A DNA stretch of 64,000 bases from Pectobacterium carotovorum (GCA_016415585.1 CP066552.1:3968001-4032000); one strand, 5' to 3'. Counted from the stretch's first letter, positions 38,365 to 50,156 are shown. Numbers and translations: made by a program. Notes: a model not told the origin generated them from the sequence alone.

Positions 38365-38751
38365 ATGAAAAAAGAGTGGTTTGCTACCAGCGAATTGGTT
38401 GGAGTCGGCGGCCTTCCGAAATCAAGACAAGGATTGAATAAGCGCGCCCGTGAGGATGGATGGGAGAAGCGTCGCCGTAAAGGCGTCCAGGGAAGAGGAG
38501 TGGAGTACTCAATTCACAGCTTGCCGGATACGGTAAAAAAATCCCTGTTACTCGAAATCGAGCCTTCCGCCTACGCGGCTAAACAGCCTGCGGCATTGGC
38601 GGTCTGGATGAAAATTTACCAGCAACTATCTGAAAAAGAAAGAGATGAGCTAATCACTTATATTCTGCGGGTCGGGGTATCTACTACGTTGAGCCAACTG
38701 GGTATAACGCCATCGGATAAGGAACCTGTCTCATCGTTCGAGATTGATTGA
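38365..38751 (+). CDS. Mu-type DNA-binding domain protein, copy 1
   Basis: 128 aa. The N-terminal 65 residues (EWFATSELVGVGGLPKS, GLNKRAREDGWEKRRRKGV) are the winged-helix DNA-binding domain seen at the N-terminus of Mu transposase and Mu repressor. The rest is a ~55-residue helical tail (LITYILRVGVSTTLSQLG) with no catalytic domain. It is therefore a probable transcription regulator of phage ancestry, not a transposase. It starts at the ATG at 38365 behind AAAGG. A paralogue lies 249 bp downstream. Confidence 0.8.
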   Translation: MKKEWFATSELVGVGGLPKSRQGLNKRAREDGWEKRRRKGVQGRGVEYSIHSLPDTVKKSLLLEIEPSAYAAKQPAALAVWMKIYQQLSEKERDELITYILRVGVSTTLSQLGITPSDKEPVSSFEID

Positions 38752-39000
38752 GCCATCTCAGCAACCTCTGTGATGGCTAACCTTGGCGATGAAAAGGAAC
38801 CTGTATTTCTTTTCACCTTGTAGCATTGCACTTCCGCGATGTTTTGCAGGCACTGCGCCGGATTTAATCATTTCTTCTATTACTTAGGTGTATCAGTAAC
38901 GTGTAAAAGTTAGCGATTTAGGTAATTATAGTCTATTATATGGAAACTTTTGGGCTAATTGATGTAATGCATGTTCAAAACAAACAAGGGAGTGACGAGT

Positions 39001-39375
39001 ATGGACAAAGAATGGTTTGCAACAAGTGAGCTGGTTGGCGTAGGTGGATTGCCTAAGTCGCCACAGGGGCTGAATAAACGGGCACGAGACGACGGTTGGG
39101 AAAAGCGTAGGCGGAAAGGGGTTCAAGGGCGCGGTGTCGAATATTCTATTCGCAGTTTGCCGAACGAAGTCAGGAACTCTCTTTTAGTGAGAGAAAACCC
39201 GCCAACCGAATATTATCGTATTGATAATGAGCCGACCCTGCTGTCATCGTGGGTGCATATTTTCCATCAACTTTCCGTTGATGAACGAACCCGGCTGATT
39301 AATTTCATCTTGCGTGAAGGGACAATAGCGATGCTGTCTCGGCTGGATGATGTCGCCATCGACCAGACTGCCTAG
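39001..39375 (+). CDS. Mu-type DNA-binding domain protein, copy 2
   Basis: 124 aa from the ATG at 39001, chosen because it aligns with the start of copy 1; the frame opens at 38971. The first ~60 residues are almost identical to copy 1 (EWFATSELVGVGGLPKS; GWEKRRRKGVQGRGVEYSI), while the tail has diverged strongly (LINFILREGTIAMLSRLD). Such a pair probably binds the same DNA sites but differs in effector or oligomer contacts; this is inference. The two upstream regions are not similar. The gene is convergent with ispB. Confidence 0.78.
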   Translation: MDKEWFATSELVGVGGLPKSPQGLNKRARDDGWEKRRRKGVQGRGVEYSIRSLPNEVRNSLLVRENPPTEYYRIDNEPTLLSSWVHIFHQLSVDERTRLINFILREGTIAMLSRLDDVAIDQTA

Positions 39376-39452
39376 TCTGGCGAACGAGTAGCGCTGCAAA
39401 GCAGCGCTACTTATGAATCAATGATCTTATCTGATAAGAACCTTACACCACG

Positions 39453-40424
39453 TTAGAAATCACGCTGTACGGCTAAGTGGGCGAGGCCTTCGAGCGCCAT
39501 ACGGTGCGGCGTTTCTGGCAGCAGCTGTAGTGCGCTAATTGCCTTATCTGCCTCTTCTTCGGCACGCTGACGCGTATAATCAAGTGAACCGCATTGCTGC
39601 ATGGCTGCAAGCACCGGTTCCAGTAGATGGCGCCCGTTTCCTTCTTCAATCGCTTTGCGAATCAGCGAACTCTGTTCTGCATTTCCATTACGCATCGCGT
39701 GCAGTAACGGCAGCGTTGGCTTGCCTTCATTGAGGTCATCGCCCGTGTTTTTACCCAGCGTTTCGCCGTCTGCGCTGTAGTCGAGCAGATCATCAATTAA
39801 CTGGAATGCGGTGCCCAGGTAGCGGCCATAGTCCTGAAGCGCCTTTTCCTGCTCTGGGGTCGCGCCGGCAAGGATGGATGAAGATTGCGCTGCGGCTTCA
39901 AATAAACGCGCCGTTTTACTGTAAATGACACGCATATAGCTTTCTTCAGTGATATCCGGGTCGTTGCAGTTCATTAGCTGCAAGACTTCACCTTCAGCAA
40001 TGACGTTTACCGCTTCTGACATCAGCGCCAGCACGCGTAACGATTCGAGGCTGGTCATCATCTGGAAAGCGCGGGTATAGATGAAATCCCCAACCAACAC
40101 GCTCGCTGCGTTGCCAAAGGCGGCATTTGCTGTCGCTTTACCTCGGCGCATGTCTGACTCGTCTACCACATCATCATGCAGCAGTGTTGCGGTATGGATA
40201 AATTCGATCAGTGCTGCGACAGTGACATGCTTATCACCGTTATAGTCGAGGGCTCTGGCGGCAAGTACAGCAATCATCGGGCGTATACGTTTTCCACCAC
40301 CGCTGATGATGTAATGTCCAAGCTGGTTTATCAAAACGACGTCGGAATTCAGCTGTTCAAGAATGACGTTATTAACAGCCGCCATATCCTGCGTAGTTAA
40401 TGCTGTAATTTGTTCTAGATTCAT
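39453..40424 (-). CDS. ispB: Octaprenyl diphosphate synthase
   Basis: 323 aa from the ATG at 40424 (MNLEQITALT), the E. coli start; an in-frame TTG lies 12 bp further up. It is a trans-isoprenyl synthase with the first Asp-rich motif LLHDDVVDESDMRRGK and the second LIDDLLDYSAD. It makes the C40 side chain of ubiquinone and menaquinone. Divergent from rplU across 256 bp. Confidence 0.97.
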   Translation of the reverse strand: MNLEQITALTTQDMAAVNNVILEQLNSDVVLINQLGHYIISGGGKRIRPMIAVLAARALDYNGDKHVTVAALIEFIHTATLLHDDVVDESDMRRGKATANAAFGNAASVLVGDFIYTRAFQMMTSLESLRVLALMSEAVNVIAEGEVLQLMNCNDPDITEESYMRVIYSKTARLFEAAAQSSSILAGATPEQEKALQDYGRYLGTAFQLIDDLLDYSADGETLGKNTGDDLNEGKPTLPLLHAMRNGNAEQSSLIRKAIEEGNGRHLLEPVLAAMQQCGSLDYTRQRAEEEADKAISALQLLPETPHRMALEGLAHLAVQRDF

Positions 40425-40579
40425 GGTTTGTGCCAACGTATGTCTTCAACACTGCCGTAAGATTGCTGTTGCATATCGGCAAGACGGAACTTATTGCGCC
40501 GATTGTACTTGAAAAATGAGAGAGATAAACGGCAGTTGATACGTTGTATTCTTTTTCTTCACATCCGTTGATTATGCAC

Positions 40580-40608
40580 TTGTCATCCTCAGTATTTTTG
40601 CGTAGAAT
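40580..40608 (+). promoter_or_regulatory. Sigma-70 promoter of rplU-rpmA
   Basis: TTGTCA at 40580-40585 and TAGAAT at 40603-40608 are separated by 17 bp and followed by a GC-rich discriminator (TCGCGCCC), as expected for a growth-rate-controlled ribosomal protein operon. It lies 72 bp before rplU. Confidence 0.78.
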
Positions 40609-40644
40609 TCGCGCCCTATTATGAATATTTATAGCGCGCTCTGA

Positions 40645-40992
<348 letters not shown>

Positions 40993-41011
40993 GATTAGGA
41001 GAGCGGATTAA

Positions 41012-41269
41012 ATGGCACACAAGAAAGCTGGCGGTTCAACCCGTAACGGTCGTGACTCTAACGCACAACGTCTGGGCGTAAAACGTTTTGGCGGCGAAAG
41101 TGTACTGGCTGGTAACATCATCGTTCGTCAACGTGGTACTAAATTCCACGCAGGAACTAACGTTGGCTGCGGGAAAGACCATACTCTGTTTGCTTTGACT
41201 GATGGTAAAGTTCAGTTTGAAGTTAAAGGCCCGAAAAACCGTAAATTTATCAGCATCGTTGCTGAATAA
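41012..41269 (+). CDS. rpmA: 50S ribosomal protein L27
   Basis: 85 aa. [20 protein letters not shown] is the flexible N-terminal tail that reaches the peptidyl transferase centre, and [20 protein letters not shown] is the L27 core. AGGAGAG lies just upstream of the ATG. The gene is followed by a strong terminator. Confidence 0.99.
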   Translation: MAHKKAGGSTRNGRDSNAQRLGVKRFGGESVLAGNIIVRQRGTKFHAGTNVGCGKDHTLFALTDGKVQFEVKGPKNRKFISIVAE

Positions 41270-41295
41270 TTTTTCGCGTTAGGTCTTACGGATTT

Positions 41296-41325
41296 AAGCC
41301 CCGCAATTCTTTGCGGGGCTTTTTA
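41296..41325 (+). terminator. Rho-independent terminator of rplU-rpmA
   Basis: The 11-bp stem AAGCCCCGCAA/TTGCGGGGCTT (41296-41306 and 41311-41321) is followed by TTTT. Confidence 0.93.
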
Positions 41326-41358
41326 CATTCTGATTCTGAGTAAACCATCTGGATAAGT

Positions 41359-42321
41359 ATGAATACTAAACAACAGACGGGCATCGGTCTTTGTCTGGCG
41401 CTGACTACGGCTGTTTGCTGGGGGGCGTTACCGATAGCCATGAAACAGGTTCTGGTGGTGATGGAACCTTATACGATTGTTTGGTATCGCTTTTTTATCG
41501 CTTCGATTGGACTCGGTATTATTCTGTCATCCCGTAAGACGTTGCCGCCAATGCGGGTTTTCCGGCATCGGCGTTGGTGGGTTCTGCTACTGATTGCGAC
41601 GGCTGGACTACTGGGTAACTTTGTTTTCTTTAGCTCATCCCTGCAATATCTGAGCCCGACGGCGTCTCAGGTTATCGGGCAGCTTTCCCCCGTAGGCATG
41701 ATGTTCGCCAGCGTACTTATCCTAAAGGAAAAGATGCGCGGTACGCAGGTTATCGGCGCGATCATGCTGATCTGTGGTCTGATCCTGTTCTTTAATACCA
41801 GCCTGATTGAGATTTTTACCCGACTGACGGACTACACGTTGGGCGTATTGCTGGGTGTTTGCGCCTCGGCGGTATGGGTATCCTATGGTGTAGCGCAGAA
41901 AGTTCTATTGCGACGTCTGACATCGCAGCAGATTCTGTTTTTGTTATATGTGCTGTGCGTCGTCTTTATCACGCCTTTTGCCAAGCTTGAGGTTATTTTC
42001 CAACTGAGCAACTGGCAGCTTATTTGCCTGCTATTCTGCGGTGCGAATACGTTGATTGGCTATGGTGCGCTGGCTGAGGCAATGGCTCGCTGGCAGGCGT
42101 CGCAGGTTAGTGCAGTCATTACGCTGACGCCGTTGTTTACGCTGCTGTTTTCCGATCTGCTGGCGTTAGGGTGGCCGACTTTCTTTGCTGCGCCCGTACT
42201 GAATTGGGTTGGCTATGTCGGTGCGTTTGTAGTTGTTGCAGGTGCCATGTTTTCCGCTATTGGACATCGTTTCCTTCCTGGAAAAAAAGAGCCTGTGCTG
42301 CCATTGGTAGCGAAAAAGTAG
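41359..42321 (+). CDS. yhbE: YhbE-like EamA/DMT-family inner-membrane transporter
   Basis: 320 aa. Ten hydrophobic segments arranged as two EamA repeats (for example LLIATAGLLGNFVFFSSSLQ; SPTASQVIGQLSPVGMMFAS). Position between rpmA and obgE is that of E. coli yhbE. Family members export small metabolites; the substrate is unknown. The 259-bp gap to obgE shows no gene. Confidence 0.88.
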   Translation: MNTKQQTGIGLCLALTTAVCWGALPIAMKQVLVVMEPYTIVWYRFFIASIGLGIILSSRKTLPPMRVFRHRRWWVLLLIATAGLLGNFVFFSSSLQYLSPTASQVIGQLSPVGMMFASVLILKEKMRGTQVIGAIMLICGLILFFNTSLIEIFTRLTDYTLGVLLGVCASAVWVSYGVAQKVLLRRLTSQQILFLLYVLCVVFITPFAKLEVIFQLSNWQLICLLFCGANTLIGYGALAEAMARWQASQVSAVITLTPLFTLLFSDLLALGWPTFFAAPVLNWVGYVGAFVVVAGAMFSAIGHRFLPGKKEPVLPLVAKK

Positions 42322-42547
42322 CTTAAGAGAAAGCGTATTGCAGCGGTCACTGACATCTTTTGACAGCCTGCATGTGTTGTTTATTTTTAATACAGATGAA
42401 ATTATTGGAGCAGGCAGGTACAATCCGCTCCTTTGCTGGAATGCGTTCTGGTGCGTCGGTTTTTTAATGGTGAGTAGAAACACGCTACATACCGTAAAAT
42501 CAAAAAGTTACGCCAAGAAGAACCAATAACAAGCCTAAAACACGTAG

Positions 42548-43753
<1,206 letters not shown>

Positions 43754-43781
43754 TTCGTTCTTCTGCTAGTCAGCTCTCACC

Positions 43782-43820
43782 AACGCGGCCTTACCCTCAA
43801 AGTAAGGCCGCGTTGTTGTT
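43782..43820. terminator. Terminator between obgE and dacB
   Basis: The 13-bp perfect stem AACGCGGCCTTAC/GTAAGGCCGCGTT (43782-43794, 43802-43814) is followed by GTTGTTTT on the plus strand. It lies between convergent genes. Confidence 0.88.
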
Positions 43821-45254
43821 TTAATTGCTCTGATAAATATCTTTGTAGAGACGGCTTTCAAATCTCACCAGAGGGACGCGACGGGCGCGCTGGTCTTCTG
43901 GCGGCACAGCATAGCCGGATAGGAACTGGACGAATGCCATACGCTGGCCGCTCGCGGTAGTAATGAAGCCTGCCAGATTGTATACGCCCTGCAATGCCCC
44001 GGTTTTAGCCGAAACCTTGCCATCAACGCCAGCTTCATGCAGGCCGCCACGATAACGCAATGTGCCGTCATAGCCGGAAAGCGGAAGCATCGTGATGTAA
44101 TTCAGTTCATTATCGTGCTGTGCAATGTACTGCAATACCTGCATCATCGTTTCCGGTGAAATCAGGTTGTGTCTTGACAGGCCTGAACCATCTACAACAA
44201 TGCTGTTTCCTAAATCTACACCCGCTTTCTGACGCAGGATTTGTCGCACGGCATCAGCGCCAGCGCGCCACGTTCCCGGCACGCTAAAACGCTCATGTCC
44301 AATGGTACGAAAAACCGTATCGGCTATCATATTGTCTGATTTTTTCAGCATGATAGTGAGCAGGTCGTGCATCGGAGGCGATTGTGTTTGAGCCAGTACG
44401 CTTCCTGCCGGACCTGGCTGCGTCTGGCGACGAAGGCTGCCTTTAATACGGATATCTGCCTGCTGTAGTTCATCTTTAACGATAGCGCCGGCATAGCTGG
44501 CTCCATCCTGAATCGCGAACGCCAGCGGAAGCGGTTCTGTGCGCTGGGTCAGACAGCCCGTAAGCGTAAAGCGATTCAATTCCCCAGGAACCACATCCAG
44601 CTCGCAGTATTGGGCATCGGAGGAGCCTTTAGCCAGCGTGCGGACCTCGCTGAACATTTGCACCGGATAATAGGATGCAACGCGGATAAACGCATTATCA
44701 CCTGCTTTAGGCGCACTGTAGAGGGAAACGGAGAAGCAGTTGCGATCGACAATCGCGGCACCCGGCGGGGCGCTGAAGCATTGTGTCATGTCGTTCCAGG
44801 GCCAGCCTGGCGCTTTATCGTGGCTGGCGAACACTGAGGTGTCGATCAGTACATCCCCGGCGATTTCCTGTATCCCGCGCTTTCTTAATTCCTGCACCAT
44901 ATTCCGTATTTGCTGGCGCTTAAGCGTAGGATCGCCGCTAAACCGTACGATGAGGTTACCGTTCATAATACCGCTGGTGACAGGCCCGTGGCTTTCTATC
45001 GTGGTGATGAATCGATAATCTGGACCCAATTGCAGTAATGCCGCTAATGCGGTTATCACCTTTTGCGTACTGGCCGGAAGCGCCATTTGCTGGCTATTGA
45101 AGGCCATACTGGGTGTTGTTGCGCCAACTTTTTGTACCAATAGCGCCAAATTGGCACCATCTGGTAAATATTGGCGATGATCCTCAACAGAAGCTGCATT
45201 GGCATGCAGAACAAAAGCACAGGCAAGTCCGGTAACAATTGATGAAAAACGCAT
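43821..45254 (-). CDS. dacB: D-alanyl-D-alanine carboxypeptidase/endopeptidase, PBP4
   Basis: 477 aa. A signal peptide ends near AHANAAS. The serine site is STQK (Ser62, Lys65), with SDN and KTG (SAKTGAL) completing the class C penicillin-binding motifs, and a large inserted domain lies between the first two. It is periplasmic and trims peptide cross-links of peptidoglycan. Convergent with obgE and divergent from greA, as in E. coli. Confidence 0.95.
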   Translation of the reverse strand: MRFSSIVTGLACAFVLHANAASVEDHRQYLPDGANLALLVQKVGATTPSMAFNSQQMALPASTQKVITALAALLQLGPDYRFITTIESHGPVTSGIMNGNLIVRFSGDPTLKRQQIRNMVQELRKRGIQEIAGDVLIDTSVFASHDKAPGWPWNDMTQCFSAPPGAAIVDRNCFSVSLYSAPKAGDNAFIRVASYYPVQMFSEVRTLAKGSSDAQYCELDVVPGELNRFTLTGCLTQRTEPLPLAFAIQDGASYAGAIVKDELQQADIRIKGSLRRQTQPGPAGSVLAQTQSPPMHDLLTIMLKKSDNMIADTVFRTIGHERFSVPGTWRAGADAVRQILRQKAGVDLGNSIVVDGSGLSRHNLISPETMMQVLQYIAQHDNELNYITMLPLSGYDGTLRYRGGLHEAGVDGKVSAKTGALQGVYNLAGFITTASGQRMAFVQFLSGYAVPPEDQRARRVPLVRFESRLYKDIYQSN

Positions 45255-45522
45255 AATCTCAGCTAATAACGGGGCAACGTGTGGTCATACTACGGCGCAA
45301 CAAGGGCTAAAGTAAACGATGACCCTCATTGAACTCTGGGGTAAAATGCGTATCAAAATGCAAAACTGCTGCTAGCCTGGAAATTTTGTTCTGGGACTGG
45401 TTGCTTTTGTTTTATGTCCAGTGAGGACTTGCACGTTGCAGAGACTCCGTCGCCTTTGATTTTTAGCGCGTCAGGATGACGATTATTTGAGTCTTACGGA
45501 CTTTTTTAGAGGTATAGACAAT

Positions 45523-46002
45523 ATGAAACAATTTCCGATGACATTGCGTGGCGCTGAAAAATTGCGCGAAGAGCTTGACCACCTGAAATCTGTGCGTCGA
45601 CCCGAAATTATTGCGGCGATTGCCGAAGCGCGTGAGCACGGCGATCTGAAAGAAAACGCAGAATATCATGCTGCACGTGAGCAGCAGGGCTTCTGTGAAG
45701 GGCGTATCCAAGATATCGAGGCAAAACTGTCTAACGCACAGGTTATCGATGTCACGAAAATGGCGGCGAACAATGGGCGCGTCATTTTTGGTGCGACCGT
45801 GACGGTGATGAATCTGGATAACGAAGAAGAGCAAACCTACCGGATTGTTGGTGATGACGAAGCGGATTTTAAACAGAATCTGATCTCTGTGAATTCCCCT
45901 ATCGCGCGTGGCCTGATCGGTAAAGAGCAAGATGACGTCGTGGTTATCCGTACGCCGGGTGGCGACGTGGAATATGAGATCCTGAAGGTCGAATATCTAT
46001 AA
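45523..46002 (+). CDS. greA: Transcription elongation factor GreA
   Basis: 159 aa from the ATG at 45523 ([10 protein letters not shown]), matching the E. coli start by alignment; a longer frame from 45487 is unlikely. The N-terminal coiled coil carries the acidic tip [12 protein letters not shown], and the C-terminal domain is FKBP-like. It stimulates transcript cleavage by backtracked RNA polymerase. The 268-bp leader from dacB shows no gene; in E. coli this region gives the small RNA GraL, but I cannot show one here. Confidence 0.97.
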   Translation: MKQFPMTLRGAEKLREELDHLKSVRRPEIIAAIAEAREHGDLKENAEYHAAREQQGFCEGRIQDIEAKLSNAQVIDVTKMAANNGRVIFGATVTVMNLDNEEEQTYRIVGDDEADFKQNLISVNSPIARGLIGKEQDDVVVIRTPGGDVEYEILKVEYL

Positions 46003-46049
46003 ATTTTGCCGTATTGTTGATTAAAACAGCAAAAATTGTAAAGAAAAGA

Positions 46050-46074
46050 AAAAGGCCGCTTGCGGCCTTTTCTC
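46050..46074. terminator. Rho-independent terminator after greA
   Basis: The stem AAAAGGCCGC/GCGGCCTTTT (46050-46059 and 46062-46071) has A and T runs on both sides, so it can serve greA and the convergent yhbY. Confidence 0.9.
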
Positions 46075-46130
46075 TAACCGAGAGGCATGGCACCTTTCCG
46101 TTAAAACCGAGTATCCTGAAATAAAAAGTG

Positions 46131-46424
46131 TTATCGTGGTAACACAATTTTACGTTCTTTCGCAGGACGGTAGAGCACCAGCGTATGGCCGATGACCTGG
46201 ACGTTAGCGGCACCCGTTTCACGAACAATCGCTTCAACAATCAAGGCTTTGGTTTCGCGGTCTTCTGTCGCTACTTTTATCTTGATCAGTTCGTGATGCG
46301 CTAATGCTTGTTCGATCTCAGCCAGAACACCTTCGGTGAGACCGTTATTGCCCAGCATGACAACCGGTTTTAGCGGATGTGCCAAGCCTTTCAGGTGTTG
46401 TTTTTGTTTATTACTTAGGTTCAT
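46131..46424 (-). CDS. yhbY: YhbY, CRM-domain ribosome assembly protein
   Basis: 97 aa. It is a single CRM RNA-binding domain, with LKGLAHPLKPVVMLGNNGLT near the start and the loop GNNG typical of the family. It associates with pre-50S particles. Divergent from rlmE across 143 bp, as in E. coli. Confidence 0.95.
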   Translation of the reverse strand: MNLSNKQKQHLKGLAHPLKPVVMLGNNGLTEGVLAEIEQALAHHELIKIKVATEDRETKALIVEAIVRETGAANVQVIGHTLVLYRPAKERKIVLPR

Positions 46425-46567
46425 TGTCTTTTTTACTTAGGTTGGGATTGAAAACGGTTCATTCTACCGCCATCTCATGATTATAACCAATTTGACTGTT
46501 CTGATTGGTAATATGTGAGAAGTTTCTCCCCACCACGAGCGTGTTACTGAGAATAGTTGGAAAATCG

Positions 46568-47197
46568 ATGGCGAATAAAAAGCGTTCTGCAAGCTCCAGT
46601 CGCTGGTTGCAGGAACACTTTAGCGATAAATATGTGCAGCAAGCCCAGAAAAAAGGGCTGCGCTCACGTGCTTGGTTTAAACTTGACGAAATACAGCAAG
46701 GCGACAAACTGTTTAAACCCGGTATGACAGTTGTGGATTTAGGCGCAGCACCGGGCGGCTGGTCACAATATGTGGTCACGCAAATTGGTGGAAATGGTCG
46801 AATTATCGCGTGTGATATTTTACCGATGGATCCGATTGTCGGCGTCGATTTCCTGCAAGGGGACTTTCGTGATGAACTGGTCCTCAAAGCCTTGCTCGAA
46901 AGGGTTGGCGATAGCAAAGTTCAGGTGGTGATGTCTGACATGGCCCCTAACATGAGTGGTACACCAGCCGTTGATATTCCGAAGTCGATGTATCTGGTTG
47001 AATTAGCACTTGGTATGTGTCGGGATGTATTAGCACCAGGCGGAAGTTTCCTGGTGAAAGTGTTTCAGGGAGAAGGTTTTGATGAATACCTTCGGGAAAT
47101 TCGCTCCCTGTTTACGAAGGTGAAAATTCGTAAACCAGACGCCTCACGTGCCCGGTCTCGTGAAGTGTATATTGTAGCGACAGGGCGCAAACTGTAG
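46568..47197 (+). CDS. rlmE: 23S rRNA 2'-O-ribose U2552 methyltransferase RlmE
   Basis: 209 aa from the ATG at 46568, the E. coli length; the frame is open further up without family sequence. It has the SAM-binding motif [15 protein letters not shown] and the catalytic tetrad pattern K-D-D-K, with Lys38 in AWFKLDEI, Asp in DMAPNMSG and Lys in LVKVFQGEG. It is a heat-shock methyltransferase of 23S rRNA and is followed closely by ftsH. Confidence 0.97.
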   Translation: MANKKRSASSSRWLQEHFSDKYVQQAQKKGLRSRAWFKLDEIQQGDKLFKPGMTVVDLGAAPGGWSQYVVTQIGGNGRIIACDILPMDPIVGVDFLQGDFRDELVLKALLERVGDSKVQVVMSDMAPNMSGTPAVDIPKSMYLVELALGMCRDVLAPGGSFLVKVFQGEGFDEYLREIRSLFTKVKIRKPDASRARSREVYIVATGRKL

Positions 47198-47244
47198 TAC
47201 CCTAACGCTGTTTTTTAACACAGTTGTAATATGAGGTTAATCCC

Positions 47245-49194
47245 TTGAGTGACATGGCGAAAAACCTAATTCTCTGGTTAGTCATCGCAGTTGTGCTGAT
47301 GTCTGTTTTCCAGAGCTTTGGGCCCAGCGAGTCGAATGGCCGTAGGGTGGATTATTCAACCTTCTTGACTGAAGTGAATCAGGATCAGGTCCGTGAAGCA
47401 CGTATTAACGGGCGTGAGATCAGTGTTATCAAAAAAGACAGCAACAGATACACGACTTACATTCCTGTCAATGACCCCAAGCTACTGGATAACCTGCTAA
47501 CGAAGAACGTGAAAGTCGTTGGTGAGCCACCGGAAGAGCCGAGCCTGCTGGCTTCTATCTTTATTTCCTGGTTCCCGATGCTGTTACTGATTGGCGTCTG
47601 GATCTTCTTCATGCGTCAAATGCAAGGCGGCGGCGGTAAAGGTGCCATGTCCTTCGGCAAGAGCAAAGCGCGTATGCTGACTGAAGATCAGATCAAGACG
47701 ACGTTTGCTGATGTAGCCGGTTGTGACGAAGCGAAGGAAGAGGTTAGCGAACTGGTCGAGTACCTGCGCGAGCCTAGCCGTTTCCAGAAACTGGGCGGTA
47801 AAATTCCGAAAGGCATTCTGATGGTCGGCCCGCCGGGAACAGGTAAAACGCTGCTGGCAAAAGCGATTGCTGGTGAAGCGAAAGTGCCTTTCTTTACGAT
47901 TTCCGGTTCTGACTTCGTTGAAATGTTTGTGGGTGTTGGTGCTTCCCGTGTTCGTGACATGTTCGAACAAGCGAAGAAAGCCGCGCCTTGTATCATCTTT
48001 ATCGATGAAATCGACGCCGTTGGCCGTCAGCGTGGCGCAGGTTTGGGCGGTGGTCACGATGAACGTGAACAAACGCTGAACCAAATGCTGGTTGAGATGG
48101 ACGGCTTCGAAGGTAACGAGGGCATTATTGTCATCGCGGCAACTAACCGCCCCGATGTGCTTGACCCCGCGTTACTGCGTCCAGGCCGTTTTGACCGTCA
48201 GGTTGTGGTTGGCCTGCCGGATGTTCGCGGTCGTGAACAGATTCTGAAAGTTCACATGCGTCGTGTACCGCTGTCTCCAGATATCGATGCGTCAGTGATT
48301 GCACGTGGTACTCCAGGCTTCTCTGGTGCGGATTTGGCTAACCTGGTTAACGAAGCCGCATTGTTCTCCGCGCGTGGCAACAAACGCGTTGTGTCGATGG
48401 TCGAGTTCGAGAAAGCGAAAGACAAAATCATGATGGGTGCAGAGCGCCGTTCCATGGTAATGACGGAAAAGCAGAAAGAATCGACGGCGTATCATGAAGC
48501 AGGACACGCCATCATCGGTCGCCTGGTGCCAGAGCACGATCCAGTCCATAAAGTGACGATCATTCCGCGTGGCCGTGCACTGGGCGTGACGTTCTTCCTG
48601 CCTGAAGGTGATGCGATCAGCGCCAGCCGTCAGAAGCTGGAAAGCCAGATCTCTACGCTGTACGGTGGTCGACTGGCCGAAGAAATCATTTACGGCGTGG
48701 AACATGTTTCAACAGGCGCGTCCAATGACATCAAAGTGGCCACGTCGATTGCTCGTAACATGGTAACGCAGTGGGGCTTCTCTGAAAAACTGGGTCCTTT
48801 GCTTTATGCGGAAGAAGAAGGCGAGGTATTCCTCGGTCGCTCCGTGGCAAAAGCCAAGCACATGTCAGATGAAACCGCGCGTATTATCGATCAGGAAGTA
48901 AAATCTCTGGTTGAACGTAACTACGTGCGTGCTCGCGAACTGTTGATGGCAAACATGGACATTCTTCACTCAATGAAAGATGCGTTGATGAAGTATGAAA
49001 CCATTGATGCGCCGCAGATCGACGATCTGATGGGACGTAAGAAAGATGTTCGCCCGCCTGCGGGTTGGGAAGAGTCCCGCTCTGACAACGATTCTGGTAA
49101 CGGTGGCGGTACACCTAAAGCCCCTACGCCAGTAGATGAGCCACAGACGCCTAATCCTGGTAATACAATGTCTGAGCAAGTGGACGATAAGTAA
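47245..49194 (+). CDS. ftsH: ATP-dependent zinc metalloprotease FtsH
   Basis: 649 aa from TTG at 47245; GAGG lies eight bases before the TTG, while the ATG at 47254 (MAKNLILW) would be 17 bases away, so the TTG is favoured. Two membrane helices flank a periplasmic domain, followed by the AAA domain ([19 protein letters not shown]; second region of homology [19 protein letters not shown]) and the zinc site HEAGH. It is an inner-membrane protease for quality control and degrades LpxC and sigma-32 in E. coli. It lies 47 bp after rlmE. Confidence 0.97.
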   Translation: MSDMAKNLILWLVIAVVLMSVFQSFGPSESNGRRVDYSTFLTEVNQDQVREARINGREISVIKKDSNRYTTYIPVNDPKLLDNLLTKNVKVVGEPPEEPSLLASIFISWFPMLLLIGVWIFFMRQMQGGGGKGAMSFGKSKARMLTEDQIKTTFADVAGCDEAKEEVSELVEYLREPSRFQKLGGKIPKGILMVGPPGTGKTLLAKAIAGEAKVPFFTISGSDFVEMFVGVGASRVRDMFEQAKKAAPCIIFIDEIDAVGRQRGAGLGGGHDEREQTLNQMLVEMDGFEGNEGIIVIAATNRPDVLDPALLRPGRFDRQVVVGLPDVRGREQILKVHMRRVPLSPDIDASVIARGTPGFSGADLANLVNEAALFSARGNKRVVSMVEFEKAKDKIMMGAERRSMVMTEKQKESTAYHEAGHAIIGRLVPEHDPVHKVTIIPRGRALGVTFFLPEGDAISASRQKLESQISTLYGGRLAEEIIYGVEHVSTGASNDIKVATSIARNMVTQWGFSEKLGPLLYAEEEGEVFLGRSVAKAKHMSDETARIIDQEVKSLVERNYVRARELLMANMDILHSMKDALMKYETIDAPQIDDLMGRKKDVRPPAGWEESRSDNDSGNGGGTPKAPTPVDEPQTPNPGNTMSEQVDDK

Positions 49195-49224
49195 TTCGCC
49201 TGCGATTGACATCTGTAACTTACG

Positions 49225-49251
49225 AAACCCCAGCTCAGGCTGGGGTTTTTT
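49225..49251 (+). terminator. Rho-independent terminator after ftsH
   Basis: The stem AACCCCAGC/GCTGGGGTT (49226-49234 and 49239-49247) has a TCAG loop and is followed by T6. It separates rlmE-ftsH from folP-glmM. Confidence 0.92.
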
Positions 49252-49315
49252 ACTGGGAATGTTCTTCGAATCACATTTCACGCTAACTACATACACCAGA
49301 ATGCGGAGGTAAATC

Positions 49316-50149
49316 ATGCAACTGGTTGCCAGAGACTCAACGCTGGATCTTTCCTGCCCACACATCATGGGCATTCTTAACGTCACACCGGACTCTTTTT
49401 CCGATGGCGGCAAACACAACAAACTCGATACTGCATTACTGCACGTTCAGGAGATGATTACCGCTGGTGCGACCCTGATCGATATTGGTGGTGAATCAAC
49501 GCGCCCCGGCGCAGCTGACGTGAGCACGGAAGAAGAGCTGAACCGTGTGGTGCCTGTGGTGGAAGCCATTGCTAAACGCTTTGACGTATGGATCTCAGTC
49601 GATACCTCAAAGCCGGAAGTGATGATGGCGTCGGCGCAGGCGGGTGCGCACCTGATTAATGATATTCGCGCTTTGCAAGAGCCGGGAGCTCTGGAGGCGG
49701 CGGCGGCAACAGGCTTGCCAGTGTGTCTGATGCATATGCAGGGTATGCCGAGAACCATGCAGCACAAGCCCCATTATGATGATCTGATGCAGGACATCGG
49801 CAATTTCTTGCAACAGCAGATTGAACGCTGTGTGAACGCCAATATTCCGAAAAGTAAGCTATTACTGGATCCGGGGTTCGGATTCGGTAAGAATCTTGCC
49901 CATAATTATGCGCTTCTGGCTCATCTGAGCGAGTTACATCGTTTTGAACTGCCCCTTCTGGTAGGGATGTCGAGGAAATCCATGATTGGTCAACTCCTCA
50001 ACGTTCCTCCTGCGCAGCGTGTTCACGGGAGCATTGCCTGCGCGGTGATCGCAGCGATGCAAGGAGCACAGATTATTCGCGTTCATGATGTTAAAGAAAC
50101 GGCTGATGCCATGCGCATTGTTGAGGCCACCCTTTCTGCGAAGGAATAA
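49316..50149 (+). CDS. folP: Dihydropteroate synthase
   Basis: 277 aa with GGAGGT just upstream. The TIM-barrel motifs are [27 protein letters not shown] and [10 protein letters not shown]. It joins p-aminobenzoate to hydroxymethyldihydropterin diphosphate in folate synthesis and is the target of sulfonamides. The glmM start lies 8 bp after its stop. Confidence 0.97.
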   Translation: MQLVARDSTLDLSCPHIMGILNVTPDSFSDGGKHNKLDTALLHVQEMITAGATLIDIGGESTRPGAADVSTEEELNRVVPVVEAIAKRFDVWISVDTSKPEVMMASAQAGAHLINDIRALQEPGALEAAAATGLPVCLMHMQGMPRTMQHKPHYDDLMQDIGNFLQQQIERCVNANIPKSKLLLDPGFGFGKNLAHNYALLAHLSELHRFELPLLVGMSRKSMIGQLLNVPPAQRVHGSIACAVIAAMQGAQIIRVHDVKETADAMRIVEATLSAKE

Positions 50150-50156
50150 AAACGAG

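Noticed and set aside
37914..39375. Mu-like prophage
   Set aside because: Only three small DNA-binding genes are present, with no transposase core, structural genes or Mu ends, and core genes lie on both sides.
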